Shown in pieces: positions 46,162 to 56,717 of a DNA stretch of 64,000 bases (position 1 is its first letter; every line of letters starts with the position of its first letter). Under the pieces are notes generated by a model, which saw only the letters and a program-made list of their open reading frames with translations, searched no databases and was not told the origin of the DNA. Origin of the DNA: Qipengyuania xiamenensis (GTDB lineage Bacteria; Pseudomonadota; Alphaproteobacteria; Sphingomonadales; Sphingomonadaceae). The translations under genes were made by a program, and so were the position numbers. The DNA is taken from assembly GCF_019711495.1 (NCBI RefSeq), contig NZ_JAIGNM010000001.1:186001-250000 (forward strand). Reading direction: 5' to 3'.

Positions 46162-47448
46162 TTAGCGCTGGCCGATCGGCACGTAGTCGCGCTGCGTCGG
46201 GCCCGTATAGAGCTGGCGCGGGCGACCGATGACCTGGCCGGGATCGGAGATCATCTCGTTCCACTGTGCGACCCAGCCCACGGTACGGGCGAGGGCGAAG
46301 AGCGCGGTGAACATCGTGGTCGGGAAACCGATCGAGTTCAGGATGATGCCCGAGTAGAAGTCGACGTTCGGGAAAAGCTTCTTTTCCTTGAAGTAATCGT
46401 CGTTGAGCGCGAGTTCTTCTAGCTGGAGAGCGGTCTCGAAAACCGGATCGTTCACGTTCAGCGCTTCGAAGACTTCACGCAGCGTCTGCTGCATCACGGT
46501 CGCACGCGGGTCGTAGTTCTTGTAGACGCGGTGACCGAAGCCCATCAGGCGGAACGGGTCGTTCTTGTCCTTGGCACGCTCGATGTAATGCGGGATGCGA
46601 TCGGGCGAACCGATTTCCTGCAGCATGTTGAGCGCCGCTTCGTTGGCGCCGCCGTGAGCCGGGCCCCACAGGCAGGCAATGCCCGCTGCGATACAGGCGA
46701 AGGGGTTCGCACCCGACGAACCGGCCAGGCGGACGGTCGAGGTCGATGCGTTCTGCTCGTGGTCGGCGTGAAGGATGAAGATGCGGTCCATCGCCTTTTC
46801 GATGGCGGGATGCACTTCATATTCCTCGGCCGGAACGCCGAAGGTCATGCGCAGGAAGTTGCCGGTGTAGCTGAGGTCGTTCTTTGGCTGCAGGAAGGGC
46901 TGGCCCACTGCATACTTGTACGCCATCGCAGCGATGGTCGGCATCTTGGCGATCAGGCGGTGGCTCGAGATCTTGCGATGCTCGGGGTCCGAAATGTCGG
47001 TGCTGTCGTGATAGAAGGCCGAAAGCGCGCCGACGACACCGCACATGATCGCCATGGGGTGCGCGTCGCGGCGGAAGCCCTGGTAGAACTGGCGCAGCTG
47101 GTCGTGGACCATGGTGTGACGCGTGATTGTGTCATCGAAGGTCGCGAGTTCATCGACGCTCGGAAGTTCGCCGTTGAGCAGCAGGTAGGCGACTTCCATG
47201 AAGCTGGAATGTTCGGCCAGCTGGCCAATCGGGTAACCGCGGTGGAGCAGGACGCCCTCTTCGCCGTCGATGTAGGTCAGTGCGCTTTCGCAGCTGGCCG
47301 TCGACTTGTAGCCCGGATCGTAGGTGAACTTGCCGGTCGTGCCGTACAGCTTGCGAATGTCGATAACGTCGGGTCCGACGCTTCCCTCGAGCACGGGGAA
47401 GTCCTGGGCCTGATCGCCGATGTTGAGAGTTGCCTGCTTGTCGGCCAC
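46162..47448 (-). CDS. gltA: citrate synthase
   Basis: 428 residues, GTG start at 47448 with AAGGAG upstream. Condenses acetyl-CoA and oxaloacetate at the entry of the TCA cycle. Type II (hexameric) length. Active-site parts: [17 protein letters not shown] (His), [14 protein letters not shown] (His) and [13 protein letters not shown] (Asp not visible in the usual place but Tyr/Ser context conserved: NVDFYSG). It starts 20 bases after the end of gltX on the same strand, so they share a transcript. Confidence 0.97.
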   Translation of the reverse strand: MADKQATLNIGDQAQDFPVLEGSVGPDVIDIRKLYGTTGKFTYDPGYKSTASCESALTYIDGEEGVLLHRGYPIGQLAEHSSFMEVAYLLLNGELPSVDELATFDDTITRHTMVHDQLRQFYQGFRRDAHPMAIMCGVVGALSAFYHDSTDISDPEHRKISSHRLIAKMPTIAAMAYKYAVGQPFLQPKNDLSYTGNFLRMTFGVPAEEYEVHPAIEKAMDRIFILHADHEQNASTSTVRLAGSSGANPFACIAAGIACLWGPAHGGANEAALNMLQEIGSPDRIPHYIERAKDKNDPFRLMGFGHRVYKNYDPRATVMQQTLREVFEALNVNDPVFETALQLEELALNDDYFKEKKLFPNVDFYSGIILNSIGFPTTMFTALFALARTVGWVAQWNEMISDPGQVIGRPRQLYTGPTQRDYVPIGQR

Positions 47449-47468
47449 GCGTGTCTCCTTGGTCCGTC

Positions 47469-48899
47469 TTATTCCTTGCCTGCGGGCAGAGCCTGCGCGT
47501 CGATACGCGCGAGTGACTCTTCCTTGCCCAGCAGGACCAGTACGTCGAAAATTCCGGGCGATGTGGTGGTGCCCGTCAGCGCGGCCCGCATGGGCTGCGC
47601 CAGCTTGCCGAGGCCCAGTTCGAGCTGTTCGGCATACGATTTCGTAGTGGCTTCGAGAGCCTCGATTGTCCAGTCATTTTGCGCGTGCAGGCGCTCTGAA
47701 AGGCCGCAAAGCCGCGACTTTGCCTCGTCGTCGAGCAATCCTGCGGCTTTTTCCGTCATTTCAAGAGGCCGGCTCTTGAACAGGAATGCCGCACCCTCTG
47801 CGAGTTCGTCCATGCTGCGCGCGCGGGTCTTCAGGACCGGCATGGCTTCTGCCAGCAGCTTCTCGTCCGCTTCGGGGCCGATCTTGGCTGCGACCAGGCC
47901 TGCCAGGCGCGCGTCGTCAGCTTCGCGGATATAGTGGCCATTGAGGTTCTGGAGCTTCTTGATGTCGAAGCGCGAAGGGCTTTTGCCGACGCCATCGAGA
48001 TCGAACAGTTCGATGGCCTCTTCGCGAGTGATTTCCTCGCGGTCGCCGTGGCCCCATCCAAGACGCAGCAGGTAGTTGAAGAGAGCTTCGGGAAGCACGC
48101 CTTCCTCGTCGCGATAGGCTTCGACACCGACCGCGCCGTGCCGTTTCGATAGCTTGGCACCGTCGGCACCGTGGATCAGCGGGACATGTGCGTAGACAGG
48201 ATCCGGCCAACCGCCCTCGATCGCGTCCATCGCCCGAATGATCGGGAGCTGGCGGAAGGCATTGTTCAGATGGTCGTCGCCGCGGATGATGTGCGTCACA
48301 CCCATGTCGTGATCGTCTACGACAACGGCGAGCATGTAGGTCGGGGTGCCGTCCGCGCGGAGAAGGACGTAATCGTCGATCTCGGCATTCTTGACCGTGA
48401 CCTTGCCCTGCACCTCGTCATTGATGACGGTCTCGCCTTCAGTGGGGACCTTCAGGCGAATGACATAAGGGGCACCCTCGGGCGCTTCGCTCTCATCGCG
48501 ATCACGCCAGCGCCGGTCGTAACGCATCGGCTGCTTGTTTGCGCGCTGCTCGGCACGCATTTCCTCGAGCTCTTCAGGGGTGGCGAAGCATTTGTAGGCG
48601 TGGCCCGCCTCGAGCAGCTTCATCGCGACTTCGGCGTGGCGAGCGGCGCGGTCGGACTGGAACACGGGCGGCTCGTCGAAATCGAGTCCCAGCCAGTCGA
48701 GGCCTTCGATGATCTTGTCGATCGCGTCCTGCGTGCTGCGCTTGCGGTCGGTATCCTCGATCCGCAGCAGCGCGCGGCCGCCGTGATGGCGTGCGTAGAG
48801 CCAGTTGAACAGCGCCGTACGTGCTCCGCCGATATGGAGAAAGCCCGTAGGCGAGGGGGCGAACCGTGTGACAACCTGTTTGCCGGTTTCGCTTGCCAT
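47469..48899 (-). CDS. gltX: glutamyl-tRNA synthetase
   Basis: 476 residues from the ATG at 48899 ([20 protein letters not shown], with GAGGGA upstream); the open frame further upstream is antisense to comEC. Charges tRNA-Glu (possibly tRNA-Gln too, as in most alphaproteobacteria). Class I motifs: HIGH form [12 protein letters not shown] and KMSKS form [12 protein letters not shown]. The comEC start lies divergently 28 bases away. Confidence 0.97.
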   Translation of the reverse strand: MASETGKQVVTRFAPSPTGFLHIGGARTALFNWLYARHHGGRALLRIEDTDRKRSTQDAIDKIIEGLDWLGLDFDEPPVFQSDRAARHAEVAMKLLEAGHAYKCFATPEELEEMRAEQRANKQPMRYDRRWRDRDESEAPEGAPYVIRLKVPTEGETVINDEVQGKVTVKNAEIDDYVLLRADGTPTYMLAVVVDDHDMGVTHIIRGDDHLNNAFRQLPIIRAMDAIEGGWPDPVYAHVPLIHGADGAKLSKRHGAVGVEAYRDEEGVLPEALFNYLLRLGWGHGDREEITREEAIELFDLDGVGKSPSRFDIKKLQNLNGHYIREADDARLAGLVAAKIGPEADEKLLAEAMPVLKTRARSMDELAEGAAFLFKSRPLEMTEKAAGLLDDEAKSRLCGLSERLHAQNDWTIEALEATTKSYAEQLELGLGKLAQPMRAALTGTTTSPGIFDVLVLLGKEESLARIDAQALPAGKE

Positions 48900-48927
48900 T
48901 CCCTCTTCAATCCTTTCAACTACTTGC

Positions 48928-51114
48928 ATGGCGACGCAGGGGGCATCGCGGGTTCCGTTCGGCGATGCGGATGATACCGCCGATGTTGCAGTGCAGCGCC
49001 CTTGGAGCATGCGTGCGCTCTTGTCCAGATTTGGGGACGGAATCGAGGCTTTTCTCGGCAATTCCGGCTTCGATCGCGGCCCATGGCTGGTCGTGGCGCT
49101 CGCTGCCGGTATCGGAAGCTGGTTCGTCATGGGCGAACGCTGGCAGTGGATGGGCGCGATTGGTCTCGGACTCCTGGTCGCGATTGCATCGCAGTCATTC
49201 TGGGCGGTGCGAGATGACAGGGCAGGCCTCAGGTTGGCAGGGTCGGTCCTCGGAATTGCTTTTGCGCTCGGGATAGCGCTGATCTGGGTGCGTTCCGAGA
49301 TGGTTGGTGCCGAGCCGATCGCGCGGCCGTCCCTGATGCACTTGGACGCCCGTATCCTCGAGCGCGATGAGCAGCCTGCCGAGGGTCGGGTGCGGCTCGT
49401 TCTGGCGGTTCGCGATGCGGAAAATGCCATGCCGCTCAAATTGCGAGTCAACGTACCCGAGACCAAGGACAATGCGAGCTTTCGGGAAGGTGCCCGCGTC
49501 AGATTGCGGGCCCGACTGATGCCGCCTTCGCCTCCTGTGCTTCCGGGCGCTTATGATTTCGCTCGCGCCGCATGGTTCAAGGGATACGCCGCTACCGGAT
49601 CCCTCGTGGGGGACATCCGGTTGGTCGAGGCTGCTCCTCCTGCCACCGGTTTGATCGGGGGTATCCAGCGGAGACTTTCCGGACATGTGCGCGAGGAACT
49701 GGGTGGACCATCGGGCACAATTGCCGCTGCCTTTGCCAGCGGTGACAGGGGATCGATATCCGAGGCCGATGAAGTCGCCATGCGCGATGCAGGTCTGACG
49801 CACCTTTTGTCGATCAGCGGCCTGCACGTGAGTGCGGTGATCGCTGCGGCCTATTTGCTCGCTTCCAAGCTCATTGCACTATCGCCTTGGCTAGCCTTGA
49901 GGTTGCGTATCCCGCTTGTCGCAGCAGCAATCGCTGCACTGGCGGGGATTGCCTATACCTTGCTTACCGGAGCGCAGGTGCCGACGGTGAGAAGCTGTGT
50001 CGGTGCGATGCTTGTCCTGATCGCGCTGGCCCTGGGGCGCGAGCCCCTCTCGATGCGGATGGTCGCGGTCGCGGCAGCTGTAGTCCTTTTCCTTTGGCCG
50101 GAATCTCTTGTCGGTCCGAGCTTCCAGATGAGCTTTGCTGCGGTAATCGCGATCGTGGCGCTGCATAATTCGCGACCGGTGAAGGACTTTCTCGCTCCGC
50201 GCGAAGAGGGCAGGGGACGCTGGATGGGACGTCGCGTCCTGATGCTTTTCGCGACCGGCATGGTGATCGAGATCGCGCTAATGCCGATCGTTCTGTTCCA
50301 CTTCCACCGGGCAGGCCTCTACGGCGCCTTCGCCAATGTGATCGCAATCCCGCTGGTCACGTTCGTTTCCATGCCGCTGATTGCGGTCGCGCTGGTCCTT
50401 GACCTGATCGGAGCGGGCGCGCCCTTCTGGTGGCTCGCGGGGGTATCGCTCGATCTCCTGCTAGAGATTGCGCGTGTAACGGCCGCTCAGCCAGGGGCGG
50501 TCAAAATGGTGGCACATATCGGCTTGGCGACTTTGCTCATGTTTTTGGCGGGCGCTCTCTGGATAGCCTTGTGGCGGGGGAGGTCTCGGCTCTGGGGCTT
50601 TGTGCCAGTCTTCATCGGAGCCGGCATGCTCGTATCTACTCCGACACCGGATATTCTGGTGACGCGTGACGGCCGCGACATCGGCGTGGTCGATGAAGGC
50701 GGGTTGGTGCATGTCCTGCGCGAAAGTGAAGGGTCCTATGCGCGCGACAATATCGTGGAGCTGGCTGGCACCGAGGCCAGTCCGATGCTTCTCTCTGAAT
50801 GGGAAGGCGCGCGTTGCAGCGCAGATTTCTGCAGTTTGCCTGTCAAGAGGGACGAGCGCACCTGGCATGTGCTCGTGGCGAAAACCCGCAACCGCATCGA
50901 TGAGAGGCAATTGGCCGCGGCTTGCGAAAGGGCTGACATCGTCATCGCCGACAGGTGGCTGCCCCGCAGCTGTAGGCCGAAGTGGATGAAAGCGGATGGC
51001 CGCTTCCTAGAGAATAGCGGCGGTCTGGCCATCCATCTTTCGGACGAACGCTTCGATGCAGTCGTCGATAGCCAAGGGGCCCACGGATGGTGGCGACCGC
51101 TTGCGGATCGTTAG
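48928..51114 (+). CDS. comEC: ComEC/Rec2 DNA-uptake channel protein
   Basis: About 728 residues from the ATG at 48928; the frame is open to 48805 inside gltX, and ATG 49009 with GGAG is an alternative. Inner-membrane channel for single-stranded DNA in natural transformation. The Competence domain is clear: [36 protein letters not shown] and [20 protein letters not shown]. An OB-like soluble part (about 120-230) precedes it. The C-terminal ~160 residues hold no metallo-beta-lactamase motif (no HxHxDH), as in other alphaproteobacteria, so the channel lacks the nuclease domain of Bacillus ComEC. Confidence 0.92.
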   Translation: MATQGASRVPFGDADDTADVAVQRPWSMRALLSRFGDGIEAFLGNSGFDRGPWLVVALAAGIGSWFVMGERWQWMGAIGLGLLVAIASQSFWAVRDDRAGLRLAGSVLGIAFALGIALIWVRSEMVGAEPIARPSLMHLDARILERDEQPAEGRVRLVLAVRDAENAMPLKLRVNVPETKDNASFREGARVRLRARLMPPSPPVLPGAYDFARAAWFKGYAATGSLVGDIRLVEAAPPATGLIGGIQRRLSGHVREELGGPSGTIAAAFASGDRGSISEADEVAMRDAGLTHLLSISGLHVSAVIAAAYLLASKLIALSPWLALRLRIPLVAAAIAALAGIAYTLLTGAQVPTVRSCVGAMLVLIALALGREPLSMRMVAVAAAVVLFLWPESLVGPSFQMSFAAVIAIVALHNSRPVKDFLAPREEGRGRWMGRRVLMLFATGMVIEIALMPIVLFHFHRAGLYGAFANVIAIPLVTFVSMPLIAVALVLDLIGAGAPFWWLAGVSLDLLLEIARVTAAQPGAVKMVAHIGLATLLMFLAGALWIALWRGRSRLWGFVPVFIGAGMLVSTPTPDILVTRDGRDIGVVDEGGLVHVLRESEGSYARDNIVELAGTEASPMLLSEWEGARCSADFCSLPVKRDERTWHVLVAKTRNRIDERQLAAACERADIVIADRWLPRSCRPKWMKADGRFLENSGGLAIHLSDERFDAVVDSQGAHGWWRPLADR

Positions 51115-51124
51115 CTCCATACAA

Positions 51125-51157
51125 TTGGGGCGCCCGACCAATCGCCAGACGCCCCAA
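51125..51157. terminator. possible terminator between comEC and lexA
   Basis: TTGGGGCG, 17-base loop, CGCCCCAA: an 8-bp perfect stem between convergent genes. No clear T tract on either side, so it could also be rho-linked or only a structure. Confidence 0.4.
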
Positions 51158-51183
51158 CAGATTTACCGCCTGACCCCAGGCGA

Positions 51184-51876
51184 TCAATGGTAGCGGCGTA
51201 GCAATCCCGCCAGCTTGCCTTGGACCTTCACACGGCCGGCCTCGTAGACCTGAGGTTCGTACGCGCCGTTTGCGGGGTCGAGCCGGACCATCGGACCGTC
51301 CTTGCGCAGGTACTTGAGCGTCGCTTCCTCATTATCGACGAGTGCGACCACGATCTCGCCGTCGCGGGCGGTTTCGGCGCGCTTCACAAGGGCGAAGTCA
51401 CCATCGAAAATGCCCGCCTCGATCATCGAGTCGCCGGAAACCTCGAGCGCATAATGATCGCCGGGGCCAAGCAGAGCAGCCGGAACGGGCATGCTCGACT
51501 GGCCTTCGATCGCTTCGATCGGAGCGCCTGCTGCGATACGGCCATGCAGCGGAACATCGATGATGTCATTGGCAGGTTCGGGGGCTGTCGGCTTCGCAGC
51601 ATGGGCCGCGACGACCGTATCGTTTGCGGCGGGTGCCGGCTTCGAGGCGCTTGAGACCGAATCTTCGGGAAGCTTGATGATTTCCAGCGCGCGTGCCCGG
51701 TTGGGAAGGCGGCGGATGAAACCGCGTTCTTCGAGCGCGGAGATGAGGCGATGCACCCCCGACTTGCTCTTCAGGTCGAGCGCTTCCTTCATCTCTTCGA
51801 AGGAAGGCGAGATCCCGGTTTCCTCGAGCTTTTCCTGGATAAAGCGGATCAGTTCGTGCTGCTTGGCAGTCAGCAT
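51184..51876 (-). CDS. lexA: SOS repressor LexA
   Basis: 230 residues from the ATG at 51876 ([20 protein letters not shown], with GGGAGTG upstream). Represses DNA-damage genes and cleaves itself when RecA is active. Winged helix: [20 protein letters not shown] and [12 protein letters not shown]. The cleavage site is the Ala-Gly in GRIAAGAP; the Ser-Lys dyad is S150 (VSGDSM) and K188 (EATLKYLRK). A long linker (about 75-115, Ala/Pro-rich) separates the domains. It controls its own gene through the box at 51911-51925. Confidence 0.97.
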   Translation of the reverse strand: MLTAKQHELIRFIQEKLEETGISPSFEEMKEALDLKSKSGVHRLISALEERGFIRRLPNRARALEIIKLPEDSVSSASKPAPAANDTVVAAHAAKPTAPEPANDIIDVPLHGRIAAGAPIEAIEGQSSMPVPAALLGPGDHYALEVSGDSMIEAGIFDGDFALVKRAETARDGEIVVALVDNEEATLKYLRKDGPMVRLDPANGAYEPQVYEAGRVKVQGKLAGLLRRYH

Positions 51877-51896
51877 CTGGTCACTCCCATGTTCCT

Positions 51897-51914
51897 GTTC
51901 ACAAGGTTGTGAAC
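51897..51914. promoter_or_regulatory. 18-base perfect palindrome next to the SOS box
   Basis: GTTCACAAGGTTGTGAAC: an 8-bp perfect inverted repeat with a 2-base spacer, sharing its GAAC end with the SOS box. It covers about +4 to +21 of the lexA transcript. Could be a second LexA contact or an operator for another dimeric regulator. Confidence 0.55.
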
Positions 51915-51925
51915 GAATGTGGAAC
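51911..51925. promoter_or_regulatory. LexA binding site (SOS box)
   Basis: GAAC-GAATGTG-GAAC, an exact match to the alphaproteobacterial box GAAC-N7-GAAC (GTTC-N7-GTTC on the lexA strand). It overlaps the -10 box edge and the expected start of lexA transcription. Confidence 0.85.
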
Positions 51926-51953
51926 AATTAGGCAACCAATTTTCGCAAGTCAA
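51925..51953 (-). promoter_or_regulatory. lexA promoter
   Basis: On the minus strand TTGACT (51953-51948), exactly 17 bases, TAATTG (51930-51925): the best sigma70-type promoter in the window. The start would fall near 51918, inside the SOS box. Confidence 0.7.
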
Positions 51954-52001
51954 GCAATCCCGCCATTTTCGAGGCAATTCCGGAGAACAGGTGTTCCCGT
52001 T

Positions 52002-52475
52002 TCAGTCCGCCGATCGCCAGGCGCCGGACTTGCCTCCGGTCTTCTCAAGGAGGCGAATGGCCTCGATGCTCATCCCTTTGTCGAGCGACTTGCCCATGTC
52101 GTAAAGCGTGAGCAGTGCCACGCTCACAGCGGTCATAGCTTCCATTTCGACACCGGTCTTGCCGGTCAAGGTTGCTTCGCTACGCACCCTGATCCCGCCC
52201 GATTCGGTAGTGAAATCGACGGTAACGCTTTCAAGGGCGAGGGGGTGACAGAGGGGTATGAGTTCGCCTGTCTTTTTCGCGGCCATGATCCCGGCAATGC
52301 GGGCTGCGGCGATGGCGTCGCCTTTCGGGTGGTTGCCGTTGGAAAGAGCCTCCAGTGCAGCGGCATTCATGCGAATGAGACCTTCTGCCACCGCTGTGCG
52401 TGCAGTTACTTCTTTCGACCCAACGTCCACCATGCGGGCGGCGCCTTTGTCGTCGAGATGAGTGAGCTTAGCCAT
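52002..52475 (-). CDS. moaC: cyclic pyranopterin monophosphate synthase
   Basis: 157 residues from the ATG at 52475, overlapping the trpC stop by 8 bases. Second enzyme of molybdopterin synthesis. Conserved: [48 protein letters not shown], and [20 protein letters not shown] with the catalytic Lys in [14 protein letters not shown]. In many relatives moeA follows here; in this window lexA follows instead. Confidence 0.95.
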   Translation of the reverse strand: MAKLTHLDDKGAARMVDVGSKEVTARTAVAEGLIRMNAAALEALSNGNHPKGDAIAAARIAGIMAAKKTGELIPLCHPLALESVTVDFTTESGGIRVRSEATLTGKTGVEMEAMTAVSVALLTLYDMGKSLDKGMSIEAIRLLEKTGGKSGAWRSAD

Positions 52476-53253
52476 GCAACAACCTGTGCGTTGCCGCTGC
52501 GACGTCAGCCTGGCGCATAAGGCTTTCACCCACCAAGAATGTGCGAACGCCCGATTTGCTCAGCCGGAGGCAGTCGGCATGGGTGAAGATACCGCTCTCT
52601 CCGACCAGCAAGGCATCTTCGGGTGCGTGCTGAGCAAGCTCCTCCGTCGTGGCAAGATCGGTTTCGAACGTCTTGAGATTACGGTTGTTTACCCCGATCA
52701 GACGTGAGGTCAGGGCGTGGGCCCTTTCGAGCTCGACGCGATCGTGCACTTCGACCAGGACGTCCATCCCGTACTCAAGCGCCGCCGCCTCGATTTCCCG
52801 CATCTGCACATCTTCGAGCGCCGCGACGATAATGAGGATAGCGTCCGCCCCGATCGCCCGTGCTTCGGCGACCTGCCATGGATCGACCATGAAGTCTTTC
52901 CGGAGGACGGGGAGGGCACAGGCTGCGCGCGCCTCCACCAGGTAATCCTCGTGGCCCTGGAAATAGGGCGCGTCGGTCAGGACTGAGAGGCACGTGGCGC
53001 CGCCGGCCTCATACGCGCGGGCGTGATCGGCGGGGTGGAAGTCCTCGCGGATCAAGCCCTTCGAGGGTGAAGCCTTCTTGATCTCGGCGATGAGGCCGAA
53101 GCCACCTGACTGAGCTTTCGCCAAAGCGTTCTGGAAACCGCGAGATTTTCCGCGCCCGGAAGCCAGTGCCTCGAGATCGGCAAGCGAGCGGACGGCCTTT
53201 CGTGACGCCACTTCATCACGCTTCGTTGCGCATATTTGTTCGAGCTTGTTCAT
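52468..53253 (-). CDS. trpC: indole-3-glycerol phosphate synthase
   Basis: 261 residues. Closes the indole ring in tryptophan synthesis; a TIM barrel. Marks: [53 protein letters not shown] and [12 protein letters not shown]. Monofunctional, not fused to TrpF. Overlaps trpD by 4 and moaC by 8 bases. Confidence 0.97.
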   Translation of the reverse strand: MNKLEQICATKRDEVASRKAVRSLADLEALASGRGKSRGFQNALAKAQSGGFGLIAEIKKASPSKGLIREDFHPADHARAYEAGGATCLSVLTDAPYFQGHEDYLVEARAACALPVLRKDFMVDPWQVAEARAIGADAILIIVAALEDVQMREIEAAALEYGMDVLVEVHDRVELERAHALTSRLIGVNNRNLKTFETDLATTEELAQHAPEDALLVGESGIFTHADCLRLSKSGVRTFLVGESLMRQADVAAATHRLLHG

Positions 53254-54242
53254 TTGGCCAACGCAATCCAGTCAGCAAGCAGTTGCTTCGCCTTGCCGGA
53301 GTCGATGGCTTCGGCTGCCATTTCGGCACCCAAAGCCCAATCGTCGGTTTTGCCGGCTACGATCAGGGTAGCTGCCGCATTGAACTGCACTGCCTCACGA
53401 TAGGGGCCGGGTGTCCCCGAAAGCAGGGCTTCGAGGGCCTTGGCGTTATGCGCCGGATCTCCGCCCCGGATCGCTTCGACGGGAGAATGCGGAAGGTTCG
53501 CCTGGACCGCGTTGACGCGGCGCATCTCGAAATCGTTGCCGGTCACATCGGCAAGCTCGTTCCCGCCGGCAAGGCTCAGCTCGTCCAACCCCTCGTCACC
53601 CGAAGCGATGAACGTCCGTTCGGTCCCGAGCTTGGCTTTCGCTGCAGCATAAATGGGGACGTAAGCCGGACGCGCGATCCCGATCAGTTGCCGCTGCACG
53701 CCCGCGGGATTGGACAGCGGCCCCATCAGGTTGAAAATGGTGCGAACGCCGAGCTTCTGGCGAATGGGCTGGATCCGGCCCATCGCCGGGTGGTGGTTCT
53801 TGGCGAACAGGAAGCAAATTCCCAGTTCTGCCAAGGTCTTTTCGGCGGTTTTTCCCGCAGCTTCCATATCGAGCCCGAGCACCTCTAGCGTGTCGGCTGC
53901 ACCCGATTTGCTGCTCGCGGCTCGATTGCCGTGCTTTGCCACGGGTACACCGCAGGCAGCGACCACCAGACTGACTGCCGTCGAGACGTTGAGCGTATGA
54001 TGTCCATCGCCGCCCGTACCGCAGCAATCGACGGTTCCCTCGGGTGCCTCGATCGGGATCAGGCGCTCACGAAGGGCGCGTGCGGCACCGGCGATTTCCT
54101 CTGAAGTCTCGCTGCGCGCAGACATTTCGACGAGGAAACGGCCGATTTCCTCGTCGCTGGTTTCTCCATCTAGGATCCAGCCGAAGACTTCATGCGCGTC
54201 ACTCTCGGAAAGATGGGTGTCGGCAGAGGGTAATGTCTTCAC
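53250..54242 (-). CDS. trpD: anthranilate phosphoribosyltransferase
   Basis: 330 residues. Joins anthranilate with PRPP. The PRPP site is [39 protein letters not shown] binds anthranilate and phosphate, and [20 protein letters not shown] is typical. Overlaps trpG and trpC by 4 bases each. Confidence 0.97.
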   Translation of the reverse strand: MKTLPSADTHLSESDAHEVFGWILDGETSDEEIGRFLVEMSARSETSEEIAGAARALRERLIPIEAPEGTVDCCGTGGDGHHTLNVSTAVSLVVAACGVPVAKHGNRAASSKSGAADTLEVLGLDMEAAGKTAEKTLAELGICFLFAKNHHPAMGRIQPIRQKLGVRTIFNLMGPLSNPAGVQRQLIGIARPAYVPIYAAAKAKLGTERTFIASGDEGLDELSLAGGNELADVTGNDFEMRRVNAVQANLPHSPVEAIRGGDPAHNAKALEALLSGTPGPYREAVQFNAAATLIVAGKTDDWALGAEMAAEAIDSGKAKQLLADWIALAK

Positions 54243-54853
54243 GCAGGCTCCTTGGCTTCGATGCCGCAGATTTTCAGGAAGTTGGCGAGCAGGGCGTGAC
54301 CGTGTTCGGTCGCGATGCTCTCGGGATGGAATTGCACACCGTGGATTGGAAGTTCTGCGTGGCGGAAACCCATGACGCTGGCCCCGTCCAGCCCCGGCGT
54401 TTCGCTGGTAGCGTTTACGACAAGGCAGTCCGGGATATTCTCTACAACGAGCGAATGATACCGCGTGGCTTCGTAAGGGGAGGGCAGGCCGGTAAACACA
54501 CCTGTGCCGTCATGTGCGAGGGCGCTGGTCTTGCCATGCATCAGTCCGCCCCGGACCACGCGGCCACCGAAATGCTGGCCGATCGCCTGATGTCCAAGGC
54601 ACACACCGAGGAGCGGTTTGTTCGCCTCGGCACAGGCGGCGACCAGATCGAGGCTGACCCCGGCCTCGTTAGGTGTGCAGGGGCCGGGTGAAATCAGGTA
54701 GCCCGCTACATCCCGGTCGATCGCCTCGCTCGCCGTAATGGCGTCATTGCGCACGACCTCCACCTCAGCCCCCAGCTCCATCAGGTAATGGACGAGATTG
54801 AAGGTAAAGCTGTCGTAATTGTCGATTACGAGGATGGATCGGCTGTCGGTCAT
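54239..54853 (-). CDS. trpG: anthranilate synthase component II (glutamine amidotransferase)
   Basis: 204 residues. Supplies ammonia from glutamine to TrpE. The nucleophile Cys is in [17 protein letters not shown]; the His-Glu pair is in [15 protein letters not shown]. The start [15 protein letters not shown] is typical. It lies 60 bases after the prolyl aminopeptidase gene, so trpE and trpG are separated by two unrelated genes. Confidence 0.97.
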   Translation of the reverse strand: MTDSRSILVIDNYDSFTFNLVHYLMELGAEVEVVRNDAITASEAIDRDVAGYLISPGPCTPNEAGVSLDLVAACAEANKPLLGVCLGHQAIGQHFGGRVVRGGLMHGKTSALAHDGTGVFTGLPSPYEATRYHSLVVENIPDCLVVNATSETPGLDGASVMGFRHAELPIHGVQFHPESIATEHGHALLANFLKICGIEAKEPA

Positions 54854-54913
54854 TCGAGCGGGTGTGTGGCGTCAGTATCGGCAGTGTTCAAGCAAGGATT
54901 GCTGCCAGTCGGA

Positions 54914-55876
54914 TCACGCCTGCTTGCCGGCCAGCTTGTCGGTCGCCCGGACCAGGCCGTCGATTATGCCCGGCTCACCTGCCGAATGGCCCGCATCGTG
55001 GACGATCCAGAGTTCAGCTTCCGGCCATGCCTTCTTCAGCTCCCAAGCCGAGGTCGGCGGAGTGCAGATGTCATGTCGGCCCTGAACGATAATGCCCGGG
55101 ATGTGCTTGATGCGATCGACGTTCTTGAGCAGCTGGGCTTCTTCGAGGAAGAAGTCTTCAAGGAAGAATTTGGCACATATACGGGCGAAAGGGACAGCCT
55201 TCGACGGATCTGCGAAGCTGTCCAGCAGGTCCTCGTCGGGCAGCAAGGTGGCGACGTTGCCTTCCCACAGCGACCATTCCCTGGCTGCCGCGAGCCGGAT
55301 CTGCTCATCGCCACTCGTGAGCCTCTCGTAATAGGCTTTCACGAGGTTGCCGCGCTCGTCTTCGGGGATGAGGCCCGAGAAGTCGTCCCATTGCTCGGCC
55401 ATGATCTCGCTCGCGCCATAGGTGTAGAGCCAGTCCTTTTCCTTCTGGCGGGCGAGAAAGACGCCGCGGAGCACGATTTCGGAAACGCGGTCGGGATGCG
55501 CCTGCGCATAGGCGAGAGCGAGTGTCGCGCCCCAGCTGCCGCCGAAGGCCTGCCACTTCTCATGGCCGCACATTTCGCGCAGTTTTTCAACGTCCTCGAC
55601 GATGCGCCAGGTATCGTTGTGCTCGATTTCCGCGAAGGGAAGCGACTTCCCGCAGCCACGCTGGTCGAACAGCAGGACATCGTAGAGTTCAGGATCCCAC
55701 TGGCGGCGATGATCGGGAGACATGCCGCCCCCGGGGCCGCCATGCATGAAGACTGCGGGCTTGGCGCCGGGAGTGCCGACGCGCTCGTAATAGAGCGAAT
55801 GTCCTTCGCCCACGTCGAGCATGCCCGTTTCGTAGGGCTCGATCTCGGGGTACAAAGTGCGCTCGTAATTAATCAT
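54914..55876 (-). CDS. pip: prolyl aminopeptidase
   Basis: 320 residues. Releases N-terminal Pro from peptides; alpha/beta hydrolase of family S33. Marks: oxyanion HGGPGGGMSPDHRRQWDP, DQRGCGKSLPFAE, nucleophile GGSWGATLALAYAQ, and the His in VHDAGHSAGEP. Overlaps the preceding glycosidase-like gene by 8 bases and sits inside the trp gene row without an obvious link to tryptophan. Confidence 0.95.
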   Translation of the reverse strand: MINYERTLYPEIEPYETGMLDVGEGHSLYYERVGTPGAKPAVFMHGGPGGGMSPDHRRQWDPELYDVLLFDQRGCGKSLPFAEIEHNDTWRIVEDVEKLREMCGHEKWQAFGGSWGATLALAYAQAHPDRVSEIVLRGVFLARQKEKDWLYTYGASEIMAEQWDDFSGLIPEDERGNLVKAYYERLTSGDEQIRLAAAREWSLWEGNVATLLPDEDLLDSFADPSKAVPFARICAKFFLEDFFLEEAQLLKNVDRIKHIPGIIVQGRHDICTPPTSAWELKKAWPEAELWIVHDAGHSAGEPGIIDGLVRATDKLAGKQA

Positions 55877-56717
55877 CGGGCGTGTCCTTTTTCCTGACCA
55901 CCAGGATGGGGCCGATGGGTGCGCCGGTATCGAGGCGTTCGGTAGCGGGGTTCCACAGGGCCGATACGTTTCCGTCGAGGTAGAGTGCGTTCTTCACCTC
56001 AAGCTCGTCGCGGAAGAACCGGGCAAGTTTTCCGAAGCTGATGGGTCCGTTCGAAATCACGAAATGCGCTCGGCCGCGATCATCGACGCCGACACCATTG
56101 CGGATCAGCCTGGATTCGCCATCCTGCGAAATTTCGGGATGCAGCTTTCCGTCGATGACCAGCATCGGACCCGACTGGGTTCCGAATTCCGGGCGCTCCG
56201 TCACATTGGCGAGGAAGTCCGACGTAGTGCGTACCTCCCACTTGCCGTCCGAACCGTAGAAGACACCGTTCGGGTCCATGTGGAAATTACCCGAACCCTC
56301 GTTCGTGTTGAGGGTCTGGAGGCGCTGCGAATTCTCGACAAAATATCCGATCGGGTTTCCGTCGTCGTCATACATGCCTGCATTCATCGCAAAGGCGATG
56401 GTTTCGCCATCTTCGCTGCGCGAGAAGGCGGACAGGCTGCGGTATGGCGATCCGTCGGAAGGGGACAGATCGGTCGCGATCGTATGCCGAGAGGGCACGG
56501 CCAAACAGTGCGTAAGCGGCGTGTCCTCGAAGATGATCGATCGACAGGCGCTTTCGACCTGCATCGTCCCGCCCTGCGTCTCTTCAGGCGAGGGGGTGGC
56601 TGTCGGGGTAGGGTCCGCTTTGCCGTCGATGCGGGTCCGGGTTACCGGCTCGCCTTCGGGAGCGGGTTCGCATGCCGTAAGTGCAAGAAGTGGCAATGCC
56701 AGAAAAGCGTATTTCAT
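55869..56717 (-). CDS. phosphodiester glycosidase (NAGPA) family lipoprotein
   Basis: 282 residues from the ATG at 56717, overlapping the trpE stop by 4 bases. Lipobox LTAC (FLALPLLALTACEP) then a Pro/Thr linker. The NAGPA domain (PF09992 type) is marked by AFAMNAGMYDDDGNPIG, GNFHMDPNGVFYG, SGPMLVIDGKLHP, and HFVISNGPISFGKLARFF with NALYLDGNVSALW. Relatives remove GlcNAc from phosphodiesters or act on wall polymers; the substrate is unknown. Confidence 0.85.
   Translation of the reverse strand: MKYAFLALPLLALTACEPAPEGEPVTRTRIDGKADPTPTATPSPEETQGGTMQVESACRSIIFEDTPLTHCLAVPSRHTIATDLSPSDGSPYRSLSAFSRSEDGETIAFAMNAGMYDDDGNPIGYFVENSQRLQTLNTNEGSGNFHMDPNGVFYGSDGKWEVRTTSDFLANVTERPEFGTQSGPMLVIDGKLHPEISQDGESRLIRNGVGVDDRGRAHFVISNGPISFGKLARFFRDELEVKNALYLDGNVSALWNPATERLDTGAPIGPILVVRKKDTPDD

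Noticed and set aside
47469-49472. 667-codon version of gltX beginning at 49472
   Set aside because: The first ~190 codons are antisense to comEC; the true N-terminus with the HIGH motif and ribosome site starts at 48899.
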